From the NCBI GenBank assembly GCA_016946835.1, contig JACVTC010000042.1:106001-170000 (forward strand): a DNA stretch of 64,000 nucleotides, in the 5' to 3' direction. The stretch comes from Neocallimastix lanati (nom. inval.) (lineage: Eukaryota; Neocallimastigomycota; Neocallimastigomycetes; Neocallimastigales; Neocallimastigaceae). The notes under the pieces were generated by a model. It saw only the letters and a program-made list of their open reading frames with translations, was not told the origin of the DNA and made no database searches. A program made the position numbers and the translations under genes. Numbering within the stretch: the first letter of the stretch is position 1; each line of letters opens with the position of its first letter. This document shows positions 1 through 11,285 of this stretch, piece after piece.

Positions 1-364
1 TATCTTAGTCCTATGGAAATAATAAGAACAATAATAGAAGGGTTATTCTAATGATTTTTTTGAACCCATTAGTAAAAAAAAAAAAAAAAAAGGAAATTCA
101 CCAATAATTATATAATCACCCCTAAAAAAAATAAAAAATAAAAAATAAAAAATAAAAAATAAAAAAAAAACTTAATAAATATAACATTATCATAGTATTA
201 TATATGAATGATTCCTACATGAAAATAGATACATAAAAAAAAAAAAAAAAAAAAAAACAAGATAATATTTATTAAAATTTTTTATTGTTCAATTAATTCT
301 TTGTATTATATATATATATATTATATTTATATCTTTATTTTATTTAGGTAATTTTTTTTAATTA
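1..364. other. A/T-rich spacer, right end of an X block
   Basis: No gene is seen. The stretch has poly-A runs and short TAAAA repeats. Bases from about 260 to 355 resemble 6945-7025 and 41507-41580, the point where the LINE-derived X block passes into the T-block satellite. The window therefore seems to open inside the end of another X block, which extends the tandem X-T-G arrangement to the left. Confidence 0.5.
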
Positions 365-1080
365 CAAATTTTCTTTAGAATAAAAAAAAATTTTTTTTTC
401 CTTTTTAAAACAAAATGTTTTTTAAAATAAAATAAAATATTTTTTAAAAATAAAATAAGATGTTTTTTTAAAATAAATAAATAAAAATGTATTTTTAAAA
501 TAAAATAAAATGTAATTTTAAAATAAAATATTTTTTTTAAAATAATTTTTTTTTTTTCAAAATAAAATAAAATGTTTTTAAAAATAAAATAAAATAAAAT
601 GTTTTTTTAAAATAAAATAAAATGATTTTTTAAAATAAAATTTTGTTTTTTTTTTAAATAAAATGGTTTTTTAAAATAAAGTAAAATGATTTTTTAAAAT
701 CAAGTAAAATGTTTTTTTTTTTTTAAATAAAATAAAAATTTTTTTTTTTTTAAAATAAAATAAAAGGTTTTTTTCAGAATAAAATGTTTTTTAAAAATAA
801 AATGTTTTTTAAAAATAAAGTATTTTTTCAATATAATATATTTTTTAAAAACAAAATAAAATGTTTTTTTAAAATAAAATAAAATAGAATAAAATGTTTT
901 TTAAGATAAAATATATATTTTTTTTCTTCTTTTTTTTTTTTTTCTTTTTTTCTTTTTTTTAAATAAAATGCTTTTTTAAAATAAAATAAAATGCTTTTTT
1001 TTAAAATAAAATAAAATAGAATAAAATGTTTTTTTAAAATAAAATATATTTTCTTTTTTTCTTTCGTTTTTCTTTCTTTT

Positions 1081-1121
<41 letters not shown>

Positions 1122-1390
1122 CATAAAATTTTTTTTTTAAAATAAAACAAAATAGAATAAATTTTTTTTTTTTAAAATAAAATATATTTTCTTTTGTTCT
1201 TTCGTTTTTTTTTCTTTTTTTTTCTTTTTTTTTTTTTTCTCTTTTTTTACTTTTTTTTTTTTTTTTTTTTTTTTATTAAATATAAAGTTTTTTTCTTTTA
1301 ATATAAAATAAAATATTTTTTAAAAAATAAAAAAAAAAAATGTTTTTTTAAACTAAAATATAATGTTATTTTTAAAAATAAAATAAATTA
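365..1390. repeat. T-block satellite (AAAATAAAATG plus T-run units)
   Basis: A degenerate tandem array of roughly 20-25 bp units. Each unit has one to three AAAAT groups, usually ending in AAAATG, followed by six or more T. Longer C/T-rich poly-T stretches occur around 920-960, 1050-1125 and 1195-1275. The same array in the same orientation lies at 7085-7340, 12585-13667 and 41600-43510. Apparent open frames here are Lys/Phe low-complexity translations and not genes. In this copy the array lies just beyond the 3' end of the coiled-coil gene. Confidence 0.8.
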
Positions 1391-1954
1391 TTTTTTTATA
1401 AGTATTTCAAACTACACCATTTCTTGGCCATATTGGTAAGACGTCAGCACTCTTGGTAATAAAATATATTTAACTCCATTCCTATTTTTTATTTTTTAAT
1501 AATTTCTATTGGTTGAAATAAAGGAGAAGGAAGAGGAGAAGAATATTTTAATAATTTTAATTTAAATATATTTTTTTTTGTTATTCTATTATGATGAAAA
1601 AAAAATTTATCTCTATCTCTATATTTATATTGAAATATTTTATATTAAAATGAATATATTTATATCTATATATTTATATCTATATATATATATCTATATA
1701 TATATAACTATATATTACCTTTGGTATTGAAACAATAGGTTTTCTTATTTTTGAAATTGTATTTCTTTGTTTCCTTAACAATGGTTCCTTTTTTACGATA
1801 TCTCTACTTTTTATTTTTATTATTTTTTCTATCGGCAGAGTGAAAGAAAGAAGGAAGAGATGAAAGAGGATAATAATAAAATTAATTTAAATATAATTTT
1901 TAGTTTATATATATAATTAATTATAATTAAAAAAAAAAAAAAAATTTTTAAATT
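1391..1954 (-). other. Conserved 3' flank of the G gene, possible downstream exons
   Basis: This stretch is closely conserved with 43530-44110 next to the second G copy. On the minus strand the long ORF reaches a GTAAGA donor-like site near 2003, where the two copies begin to differ in their protein ends. Two short open segments follow, about 1733-1790 and 1420-1475 (minus), each next to AG and GT(AA) dinucleotides and compatible with phase-1 joining. They may be small 3' exons. The splice sites are weak and no transcript is available, so the unspliced ORF remains an alternative. Confidence 0.35.
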
Positions 1955-3226
1955 TTATCTTTTAAAAAATAAAAAAAATTTCATTAAATAACTTTTATTC
2001 TTACCTAAATTTTTTTCGGTCGAAAATACTTTAGAATGTTTTGAAAGCCTAATTTTTGAAAATTGTTCCGTGATAAGTTTAATTCTTTCTGTATAATTAT
2101 AATTTTCTTTAACAATTAAATTATTATTATTATTATAATTAATAATTTGTAGAGAATTATTATTTTTATTTATTATATTATTTATCGTTTGATTACCTTT
2201 TTCCGTATCCTTATCCTTATTATTATCTTCATTATTAGAATTATTATTATTTATGCTACTATTGTACGTGTTACTGATATTATTGATGTTATTGTTTGTA
2301 CTGTTATCACTACTATTTTTATTCTTGTATCCATAATTATATTTATTAATTTTGTTATTGTTTACTCCATATTCACTTTTTTTATCAATCTTTTCAATTA
2401 TTTTTTCATTATTTACATTATAATTATTAGCGTCATTAATATCATTATTATTTTTTTGAATCATTAGAAGAGAATTTACCTCGGACTCACGACGATCGTT
2501 CTTTCCATTCATTTGTTTATCCACTTTAAAGTCACTGGAATTTGAATTATCTAGCCCGTTAACGATAACCATACTGGTATCCTTAGGGCTATCTTGTTTC
2601 CTCTTGTCAATATCACCATGATGGGGCTCTTCGTGCCATGGGTAACCATCACCGTCTTCATCCCCATCACTGCCATTGGTACCATAATGAAGCATAGGAG
2701 GAGTCATGACTTCTTCCATGTCATTATCCTTCCCTTTTTTGTGTTGAATCTCGTTCATAATGGAGTCAAACTTCATCTCCACTTCCGTCAAGCCAATTTT
2801 TACCTTTTGGAATTTGGCTTTCAGAATTGTGAAGTCCTTCTTTGTAGGTAAGTCGCTGGCCAAGATTTTTTTTATATCCAGTTTGATCTTGCTAATATTA
2901 TTTTTTACCGAGGATAGTTCCTTATGGAAGAGTATTCTCTGGTTTAAGGAGCGAAGTTGAGCAGTGAGGGACATTTCAAAATTTTGAAAACAGAAATCGA
3001 AAAAATCATAAAAAAATTTATCATTATTTTCATCTCTGTTATTAGTCCAGTTCCATTTGAGTTGAGAGAGCCATTTAATTTGATTCTTCAATTGTTCCTC
3101 ATAGGAACGGTCTTCTTCTAATTTTGATGTACTGCGTTCACTGATTTTTGGTGTCATGTTGTTATTTAAAGTAATGAATAAAACTAATAAAGTGAAGAGA
3201 TTAATAATGTTTTTAAAAAATTGCAT
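1955..3226 (-). CDS. Secreted coiled-coil protein of unknown function, family G copy 1
   Basis: A 423-residue ORF, the longest intact member of a family found at least six times in this window. Residues 1-23 form a hydrophobic segment (MQFFKNIINLFTLLVLFITL) that fits a signal peptide or membrane anchor. Residues about 40-95 are rich in Trp, Phe and Asp (KWNWTNNRDENNDKFFYDFF). Residues 95-175 are Lys/Leu/Ile-rich and suggest a coiled coil. A short acidic Gly/Asp/His patch follows (GDEDGDG), and the C-terminal half is Asn/Ser/Lys-rich low complexity. No catalytic motif or known domain is recognised. The start is the first Met, directly before the hydrophobic segment, and it is shared with the other copies. 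Base composition is clearly richer in G+C than the flanks. A GTAAG site near the end suggests the real C-terminus may be spliced. Confidence 0.7.
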   Translation of the reverse strand: MQFFKNIINLFTLLVLFITLNNNMTPKISERSTSKLEEDRSYEEQLKNQIKWLSQLKWNWTNNRDENNDKFFYDFFDFCFQNFEMSLTAQLRSLNQRILFHKELSSVKNNISKIKLDIKKILASDLPTKKDFTILKAKFQKVKIGLTEVEMKFDSIMNEIQHKKGKDNDMEEVMTPPMLHYGTNGSDGDEDGDGYPWHEEPHHGDIDKRKQDSPKDTSMVIVNGLDNSNSSDFKVDKQMNGKNDRRESEVNSLLMIQKNNNDINDANNYNVNNEKIIEKIDKKSEYGVNNNKINKYNYGYKNKNSSDNSTNNNINNISNTYNSSINNNNSNNEDNNKDKDTEKGNQTINNIINKNNNSLQIINYNNNNNLIVKENYNYTERIKLITEQFSKIRLSKHSKVFSTEKNLGKNKSYLMKFFLFFKR

Positions 3227-4082
3227 TAATAAGAAAATAAAAATAAAAAAAAATTCGTATATTTTTATTATATTATTGTTGATGTTATTGTTCTTGTTAT
3301 TGTTCTTGTTGACTTAAAAAAAAATATAATATAATATTATATAAAAAATATAAAATATTGGAAAAATTAAAAATTAAAATATTAAAAAAAAATAATAATA
3401 AAATTAAAAAATTAAATATATAAATTGTCTTTTTTTTTTTTTTTTTTCTTTAAAAAAACTATTAAAGTTTTAATTAACAAAAAAAAATGTTTAATTATAA
3501 ATAATAAATAATATTAAATAATGATATTGTTAAATAATAATAATATTCAATAATTAATAATAATAATATTCAATAATAAATAATAATATATAATAAATAG
3601 TATTCAATAATAAATATTTAATAATATTTAATATTTAATAATATATAATAAATAATAATTTGTTAAGACACACAGTAGAAGAGAAAAAGGAAAAAAAAAA
3701 TTTTTTTATTTTTTCATACAGTCGTCATGCATTGCATAAAATAAAATAAAACTTTAAATGCTAATAGAAATCGAAAATTTAACTAGTTTTTTATATATTA
3801 CAGAGATCTATAAAGTATTAAACTTCAATTAATATTAAAAATAAACTTTTAATTTAATTTAAATTCAATAGAATAACTAATAATAATCCTAACGGACATA
3901 ACAATTAATAAAAATTTATAAGAAATAATGAATAATAATAATAATAATGTTCATAACAATTAATAAAAATTCATAATAGTAATAAAAAATAAATAATAAA
4001 TAAATAATAAATAATTGAATAATAAATAATAACTAATAACTAATAAATAATAAATAATAAATAATGAAATAATAAATAATAA
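3227..4082. other. Upstream region of G copy 1
   Basis: Non-coding and A/T-rich, with ATT/GTT triplet runs near 3270-3310, poly-T near 3430, and AATATT-rich runs to 3660. Bases 3660-3930 contain a less repetitive block (ACACAGTAGAAGAG, then GTCGTCATGCATTGC). This block is shared with 45850-46110 upstream of G copy 2 and, in part (GTACAGTAGAAGAG), with 9659-9705 and 11393-11450 at the ends of the inverted G copies. It probably includes the family promoter; no core element can be assigned. Confidence 0.5.
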
Positions 4083-4347
4083 AAGGAGTATTTATTAATA
4101 AATAATAAATAATAAATAATAAATAATAAATAATAAATAATAAATAATAAATAATAAATAATAAATAATAAATAATAAATAATAAATAATAAATAATAAA
4201 TAATAAATAATAAATAATAAATAATAAATAATAAATAATAAATAATAAATAATAAATAATAAATAATAAATAATAAATAATAAATAATAAATAATAAATA
4301 ATAAATAATAAATAATAAATAATAAATAATAAATAATAAATAATAAA
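4083..4347. repeat. TAATAAA heptanucleotide microsatellite
   Basis: About 35 head-to-tail copies of the heptamer TAATAAA, opened by AGTATTTATTAATAAA near 4088 and closed by AAAAGTATTCTTAAATACGA near 4349. The same heptamer with the same flanking words occurs at 39640-39705, and in reverse orientation at 52500-52810. Confidence 0.9.
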
Positions 4348-4349
4348 AA

Positions 4350-6610
4350 GTATTCTTAAATACGAGTTAACACCATAAAAAGGAAAAGAAAAGACAAAAA
4401 TTAATATTTTAATTAAAAATAAATATAAAATAAAATAAAATATATAAACATATTTAAATAGGAAAAAAATATATATATATATAATATATATATATAATAT
4501 ATATATATATAAAAAGACTCTTCACACTTTTAAAAGTATTGAATCACCGTCTTAGTAATAAAAACTAGCTGTAGAAAGTATAAAAAGTTTCTTAGACATA
4601 TTATAAATAGTAGAATTGGAAGTCCTCTTTTATTTTTAAACCTAAAAATCCCTCAAAACATAACCTCAATTAAAAAACAGTTTGAGCTTTTTTTTTTTTT
4701 TATTTTTTTAATCCTATTAAAAAAAAATGAATTTTAGGATAAAAGTCATATTGATTAAGACTCGGTAGATGGTTCTTACCAAGCTTAAATGAAGGATTTT
4801 TCATTATATCTTGAAGGTATAAAAGCTTCTTTGGTTTTCATCATCAACAGTAATCAACAAACCATTGTAGCGTATTTACTTAATTTTAAAAAAGGTCATT
4901 TCATTTTTTTAATACCCTTCCAATCATGAACTTTATTTTAAAAGGTTTTTTTCACAAGGGGATTTTGAAAGGATCAACAAAACAATATCATCAGCAACTA
5001 GGCCACAACACAACACTTTTCTTTTCTTTCTTTCTTTATTTTTTTTTTTTTATAACAATCAAATAATATCACATCACTTACATTTATTAAATATGTCATT
5101 AGCAAATTATATTAAAATAAAATAATGTATAGAAATTAGTAATGAACTGAAGGCGTTTATCATGAAAACAATATCAATATTATTAAGTTTTTTTTTTTTT
5201 TTTGAAAGTATATAATAAATTGGAACTTAATCATAATTTTTTTTTTTTTTTTTTACTTGATCAAGAAAAGTAAGAAAGGTAAATTTGATCATTAAATATT
5301 TTTTTTTCTTTAGCAAATTTCATGAATGGGGTAGATAAATAAAAATATAAATAAACATATTTTTCTTCTTTTAGTTTTTAAAAATAAATATCAAAACTGT
5401 TCTGGTCTAATAATTTCATGAGGAAAAAAAATCATAGTATGAAATAATTTTTTTAGTGACAATTTTTTAACAGAATTCCTATAATCTTACCTTGATGAAT
5501 AAAATATTATTGGTAATAATATATTTACAAATACGAAAGATCATCTTAAAAAGAAATGCTACTCTCAGAGCCGAAAAATATTTTTAAATAAAAAAAAAAA
5601 AAAAAATTTTTTTTGTTGGTTATATCATCAGGATCAGGAGCTTTATTTTTATTATTCATTGAAAGAAATAGTGGAGTGAATTTTCCTGACATTAAAATTG
5701 ATTGATTAATGTCCTTTGATTCCTGAGAAGAAGAAGAAGAAGAAGAAGAATTTGTTTATCATATTCTTTTCCAAAAATTTTCTTTAAGAATGAGACAGAG
5801 TTATCATCAGAAGTAAATTTTTTTTTATAGTGTTTTACAAAAAAAATAAAAAATAAAAAATAAAAAAAGATACCATAAAGAAAAAAAGTGATTTGAATTG
5901 ATCTTTTTGAGATACTAGAACATTTACCTACTTTATCTTTAATGTACATTCGATGATTGAGAAAGGAGAGATAGAAGAAGAGAAAGAAAGAAAGAAGAAA
6001 GGAAGGAAAAGGAAGAAGAAAGAAAGAAAAGGTTTAAAGTTTTTTCTTTAAGTCTAGATCAACCACGTTGAGCGTCATTTTTTTTTTTTATGAAACACTT
6101 CACCCAATGGATGGAATAAATCAAATTTTTTTTTTTATTTTTTAATTTTTTTTTTAAAATCTAATTATACTAGTATTCCTCTTAATACTAATGAATACAA
6201 TCAGAAAGAAACCTTGTATTCTTTAGAAAGATTTACAAAATTCCAGAAGATTAAGTAAATCATTTTTAGGATTAAAAATTTTTTTAAAATCCTTTTTTTT
6301 TTCACTTTTTTTGCTTTATTTCTCTCAAGAATCTTTATTTTTTTTTTTATTGGGAAATGTTAAATGTTTCCTAAGTGAACATCGAGTAACAACCCCCAAA
6401 AAAAAATCAAGAAAAACTATATTTAACTGAAAGTATATTATATATACTCAATTCAAATATTCTATAAATTATCATATAATGAATTAGTGAAGTAAGGTAG
6501 TGAATTTGACAGGAATGGTGGATACCAATATAAAGGTCACGTATACCATTGATTTTCATGTCTGCAGAGATCTTAATACTGTTCTCTAATGATTGAGAAA
6601 TGGATAGGCA
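4350..6610 (-). pseudogene. Decayed LINE-like reverse transcriptase (X block, copy 1)
   Basis: The minus strand carries broken remnants of a non-LTR retrotransposon reverse transcriptase. Near 5003-4965 it reads LVADDIVLL, the active-site motif usually written FADDIVLL in LINE RTs. About 100-160 nt upstream lie remnants of the FNIFxNDIF segment (FANDIFNKCK). Downstream near 4790 comes FKLGKNHLP, matching the segment after the palm of LINE RTs. The GVRQGCPL motif is lost here but survives in the copy at 39.7-41.3 kb. Frames are broken by stops and poly-T insertions, so no product is expected. No endonuclease domain could be recognised in the 5' part (5600-6600). Confidence 0.6.
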
Positions 6611-6617
6611 TTAAAGA

Positions 6618-6875
6618 AAGAAAAAACGAAAGAAAGAAAGAAAGAAAGAATGAATGAATGAATGAATGAATGAATGAAAGAAAAAAAGAAAGAAAGAAAA
6701 AAAGAAAGAATGAATAAATGAATGAATGAATGAAAGAATGAAAGAAAAAAAGAAAGAAAGAAAAAAAGAAAGAAAAAAAGAAAGAATGAATGAATGAATG
6801 AATGAATGAATGAAAGAATGAATGAATGAAAGAATGAAAGAAAGAAAGGAAGAATGAATGAATGAATGAATGAAC
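6618..6875. repeat. GAAA/GAAT tetranucleotide array
   Basis: An uninterrupted array of GAAA and GAAT (AATG) tetramers in alternating blocks, ending at GAACTATTACAGACCAG. A shorter version lies at 41325-41420 with the same right flank, in the equivalent position of the second X block. Confidence 0.9.
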
Positions 6876-7340
6876 TATTACAGACCAGACTTCTTTAAGA
6901 CAAATATAAATAGGATTAATAATAATAATAATAAAAATAAAACATAATACTAATTAAAATTTTTTAATGTTCAATTAATTCTTTCAATTATTTTTTTATA
7001 TATATCTTTATTTTATTTAGATTTTTTTTTTCAATTGTAAATTATCTTTATAATAAAATAAAAAAAAGAAATTTTTTTTTAAAACAAAAGAAAATGTTTT
7101 TTTAAAATAAAATAAAATATTTCTTAAAAATAAAATAAGATGTTTCTTAAAATAAATAAATAAAAATGTATTTTTAAAATAAAATAGAATGCTTTTTTAA
7201 AATAAAAAAAAATGTACTTTTTTTTTTAAAAATTATTTTTTTTTTTTAAAAATAAAATAAAATGCCTTATTTTTTTAAATAAAGTATTTTTTTAAAAATA
7301 AAATAATTTTTTTTTTCTTTAAAATCAATTTTTTTTTAAA
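6876..7340. repeat. X-to-T junction and short T block
   Basis: GAACTATTACAGACCAGACTTCTT leads into ATTCAATTAATTCTTTC and then into about 250 bp of AAAAT/T-run satellite. The same junction occurs at 41420-41640 and, at the left edge of the window, at about 260-420. No gene is seen. Confidence 0.7.
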
Positions 7341-7439
7341 TAAAAAATTGAAACATTAAGAAAATCTACAGTAATAATGCCAAATAGTAATTATATACAT
7401 AGTTATTCCATTAAAAATATATATATATATATATAAAAA

Positions 7440-8720
7440 TAATTAATTTTTAATTTTTTTTTTTATTTAATATAATTTTGGGATGGTAACTTCCTTGATG
7501 AAATGAAATTCTGTTTCTATTGCTTCTGTTCCTAAGAAATTGGATCATTCATATTTGTAAATATTTATTACGGATGAAATTTTATTCATCATGGTAGGAT
7601 TACAGAAATTCTGTTAAAAAATTGTCACTAAAAATTATTTCAGACTCTGCTTTTTTTCTCATAGAATTATTAGACCAGAACAGTTTTGATTTGTATTTTA
7701 GAACAAAAAGAAGAAATGTGTTAGTTTATTTATTTATTTATTTATTTATCTACCCCATTCATGAAATTTGCTAAAGAAGAAAAAATATTTAAAGATAAAA
7801 TTTACCTTTCTTGCTTTTCTTGATCAAGTAAAAAAAAAAAAAAAAATTTATGATTCAGTTCCAATTTATTATAAACTTACAAAATGACCTAATAATATTG
7901 ATATTGGTATTCATGGTAAATGCCTTCAGTTCATTACTAATTTCTATACATTATTTTATTTTAATATATTTTGTCAATAACATATTTGATAAATGTAAGA
8001 GATATGATTTAATTATTAAAAAAAATAAATAAAGAAAAGAAAAAAGCGTTGTTATGGCCTAGTTGCTGATGACATTATTTTGTTGACCCTTACAAAATCC
8101 TCTTGTAAAAAAATCTTTTAAATAAAGTTCATGATTGGAAGGATATAAAAAAATGAAATGACCTTTTTTATAAATAAATAAACCCTTCAATTGTTGATTA
8201 TTGTTGATGAAAACCTAAGAAACTTTTATAACCTTCAAAACATAATGAAAAATCCTACATTTAAGTTTGGCATGAACCATCTACTGAGAGGGCTAATCAA
8301 TATACATATAATATATTTCAATGAAATAATTGGATTTATAGCCTATTACAAGATGAACAGTAAAATATATATATATATAGGTAAACTTTTTCTTTAGATT
8401 GTTAACCAATAAGAAACGTATATTTCTACTTTAAAATTTCGTATTCTTGTGACCTTTGTCCTATAATTCAGTTCTTTTTACAATTCACCTTTAACTAGGA
8501 TAAATATATATAAAAAAAACGCTGAAAAAGCTCAAACAGTTTTTTAATCAAGGTTTTTTTTTGTTTTTTTGGGGGTTTTTAGGTATAAAAATAAAATAGG
8601 ACTTTCAATTCCACTATTTATAATATGTCTATGAAACTTTTTATACCTCCTTCAGCTAGTTTTTATTACTAAGGTGATGATTCAATGCTTTAAAAAGTGG
8701 GAGAAGTCTTATTGTATCAT
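7440..8720 (+). pseudogene. Decayed LINE-like reverse transcriptase, inverted copy
   Basis: Plus-strand counterpart of the X-block relic. At 8056-8106 it reads GLVADDIILLTLTKSSC, an LINE-type ADD active-site motif. At 7905-8000 it reads an FNIFxNDIF-like segment (YFVNNIFDKCKR). Near 8245-8300 it reads NPTFKFGMNHL. Frames are broken between these segments. Short ORFs at 7850-8032 and 8191-8397 are surviving pieces and not separate genes. Compared with 4500-5560, the copy carries about 100 bp of extra sequence around 8420-8520. Confidence 0.6.
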
Positions 8721-8899
8721 TTCTCATTGGTTTAGTCAAAAAAAAAAATTCATGAACAAAAAAAAAAATAAAAAAAAGCACATAGATTAACAATATGTAA
8801 AACGTAATAATAAACTTTCTTTGAAGAAATATTGGAAAAGTATTTTTATTGGGAAAATGTTCATTAGACAAGTAATCCGAGAGATTAGGGATTAGATCA

Positions 8900-8993
8900 A
8901 TTAAATACAAGAAGTTTTAAATTTGATTTCTTTAAAAAATTTATTCAACATCTATCTTCTAAAATATCGTAGTTTTTTTTTTTTAAATATCAA

Positions 8994-9036
<43 letters not shown>

Positions 9037-9507
9037 ATGTATTTTATTTTCATGTATTTTTTTTTAAAGAAATATTATTAAATAAATATTATTCTTAATC
9101 TAAAAAAAAAGAAAAGAAAAGTAAAAAAAAAAAAAGAAAAAAAAAATCTTATTAATGTTATACAGACAATAACATTGTGTTTTTTCTTTTTTTGACTAAT
9201 GATTTCAATTTTTTATTATATCTATTTTATTTTATTTTATTCATTGAATTTCTCAGCCTTCACAGTACATTCCGTTTCTTTAGTTTCGTTGGGCTAAAGT
9301 AAGATGTAGATCCGTTTGGATATATCGGGGTGTTTGAATTTATTATACGACCAATAACCTCTATCAAAATAATGAAAGTTTTAAATAACTCTTTTTTCTT
9401 GTGAAATAATATATTATATATAATGACTATTTTGATTTTATATTAATATATTAATATAAAAAAAAAAAAAGAAAGAAGATATATTTTATTTAAAAAAAAA
9501 AGTTTTT
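8900..9507. other. Spacer with poly-A tracts and a short GC-richer patch
   Basis: Mostly poly-A/poly-T (a 36-nt A run near 9000). Bases 9236-9400 are less A/T-rich and contain non-repetitive sequence (TCGTTGGGCTAAAG, GTTTGGATATATCGGGGTG). On the minus strand part of this reads as a short open segment (DRGYWSYNKFKHPDI). It may be a relic exon, but it is too short to identify. Confidence 0.4.
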
Positions 9508-9655
9508 ATTTTATTTCTAAACAAACAAATTATTTTATTCATAAAAAAAGTTGTATTTTATTTCTAAACAAACAAATTATTTTATTCTTTAAAAAAGTTG
9601 TATTTTATTTCTAAACAAACAAATTATTTTATTCTTAAAAAAAGTTGTATTTTAA
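9508..9655. repeat. 47-bp tandem repeat, three copies
   Basis: Three near-identical 47-bp units begin at 9508, 9555 and 9602. Each contains ATTTTATTTCTAAACAAACA followed by AATTATTTTATTC and an A-run ending in GTTGT. The array sits immediately outside the left arm of the inverted duplication at 9659. Confidence 0.85.
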
Positions 9656-10099
9656 AAAAGCATGAAAAAATGATGTTTTTTTTTTCTCTTCTACTGTACG
9701 TCTTTAAAAAAATTATTATTTATTATTAAATATTATATATTTATTATTATTATTTATATTATTATTTAATATTTATTATTATTTATTATTGTTTTTATTA
9801 TTGAATATTATTATTATTTATAGCTGAATATCTCTCTCTCTCTTTTTTTTTTTTTTTATAATTAAAACATTAATAGTTTATTTTTTAATTCACTTTTGCA
9901 TTTCTTTTTATTCTTTTATATTTTTTTATTTTGTATATAATATTACATATTATATTTATTTTATTTTATTTTTTTCATTTTGTTTTATTCTCCTGTTTTA
10001 AGTCCATAACAACAACAACAACAACAACAATAATAATAATAATAATAATATAATAAAAATATATGAATTTATTTTATTTTTATTTTCATAGTAATATTA

Positions 10100-10276
10100 A
10101 TGCAATTTTTTAATAACATTATTAAACTCATCACTTTATTAGTATTATTCATTGTTTTAAATTTCAACATTACTCCAAAAATCAGTGAACGCAGTGCATT
10201 AAAAAAAATGGAAGAAGAACGCGACTATGAGGAACAATTAAAAAGTCAAATTAAACTATATAATACACTTCCGTAA
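10100..10276 (+). pseudogene. Truncated G-family gene, plus-strand arm
   Basis: Reads 58 codons from the family start MQFFNNIIKLITLL to the DYEEQLKSQIK segment (about residue 52). It then runs into unrelated sequence at the palindrome junction and stops at TAA 10274-10276. The rest of the protein is missing. It keeps the hydrophobic N-terminus, but nothing suggests a functional product. Confidence 0.75.
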
Positions 10277-10291
10277 AAAATTATCTATTAT

Positions 10292-10582
10292 TTAGTTTAA
10301 GGAGCGAAGTTGAGTGGTGAGTGACATTTCAAAATTTTGGAAGCAGAAATCGAAAAAATCATAAAAAAATTTATCATTATTTTCATCTCGGTTATTGGTC
10401 CAATTCCATTTTAGTTGGGATAACCATTTAATTTGACTTTGTAAATGTTCCTCATAGTCGCGTTCTTCTTCCATTTTTTTTAATGCACTGCGTTCACTGA
10501 TTTTTGGAGTAATGTTGAAATTTAAAACAATGAATAATACTAATAAAGTGATGAGTTTAATAATGTTATTAAAAAATTGCAT
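10292..10582 (-). pseudogene. Truncated G-family gene, minus-strand arm
   Basis: A 96-residue ORF with the family N-terminus, the Trp/Phe/Asp-rich segment (WNWTNNRDENNDKFFYDFF) and MSLTTQLRSLN, ending at a stop exactly where homology to the full-length copies ends (about 10300). It mirrors the plus-strand copy across a 170-bp spacer. Translation into a short secreted peptide is possible but would lack the coiled coil. Confidence 0.75.
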
Positions 10583-11036
10583 TAATATTACTATGAAAAT
10601 AAAAATAAAATAAATTCATATATTTTTATTATATTATTATTATTATTATTGTTGTTGTTGTTGTTATGGACTTAAAACAGGAGAATAAAACAAAATGAAA
10701 AAAATAAAATAAAATAAATATAATATGTAATATTATATAAAAAGTATAAAATATAAAATATTAAAGAATAAAAATTAAAATATTAAAAAAAAATAATACA
10801 AATAAAATTAAAAAATTAAATATATAAATTGTATTTTTTTTTTTTTTTTTTTTAATTATTTTCTTATTTTTTTTAATATGAAATAAAAAAGTTTCAATAA
10901 TCCTTTTTTTTTTAAAAAAAAAAAAATAAATGATTAGAAATGCAAATGTAAATTAAAAAATAAACTATTAAAGATTTAATTAAAAAAAAAAAAAAAATTA
11001 TAACTATAAATAATAATAATATTCAATAATAAATAC

Positions 11037-11285
11037 TGTTAAAATATAAATATTGAAGTTTAGTATATATATAATATTAAGGTGTTTTGTGATATATTTT
11101 AATATATATATTATCAGGTATAAGACCAATAATATATTTGTGTAACCTTAATAAAATAACTATAAAAGTTTTATAATATAAAATCTCTTCAACCATAACT
11201 CCTTTTAATAAAAAATGCGAACTTAGATTCTCACATCTTTAAAAACATAATAAAAAGAGATTTCTTATATTTAAAAATGCAATAA
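11037..11285. mobile_element. Solo LTR-like insertion (copia family)
   Basis: Begins TGTTAAAATATAAATATTGA and shares words with the LTRs at 18807 and 24558: TGTTA-AATATAAATATT, ATGACCAATAATA-like GACCAATAATA, and ATAACTATAAA. It is present only in the right arm of the inverted duplication, so it was either gained there or lost from the other arm. The 3' border is not certain (between 11245 and 11285), and no clean target duplication can be defined in the surrounding AAT repeats. Confidence 0.55.

Larger units (their letters stand above)
4500..8705. repeat. Large inverted repeat of the LINE relic
   Basis: Bases of about 4500-5560 recur as the reverse complement at about 7500-8705. Examples are the CTGTTCTGGTCTAATAATTT segment near 5400 against AAATTATTAGACCAGAACAG-like sequence near 7670, and the AATAAAAACTAGCTG segment near 4557 against CAGCTAGTTTTTATTACT near 8651. 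The arms have diverged by substitutions and indels. The 2 kb between them holds the rest of X, the GAAA/GAAT array and a short T block. Confidence 0.75.

Noticed and set aside
828-1124. 98-residue Lys-rich reading frame
   Set aside because: Translation of poly-T/A satellite; no codon bias or conservation.
1420-1475. tRNA-like A box (TGGCCATATTGG) resembling a degenerate tRNA
   Set aside because: No acceptor or T arm pairs, and the segment is conserved as part of the 3' flank or exon of the G gene family.
2189-2960. Plus-strand hydrophobic ORFs
   Set aside because: Antisense shadows of the G gene; the same shadows recur opposite copy 2 at 44321-45262.
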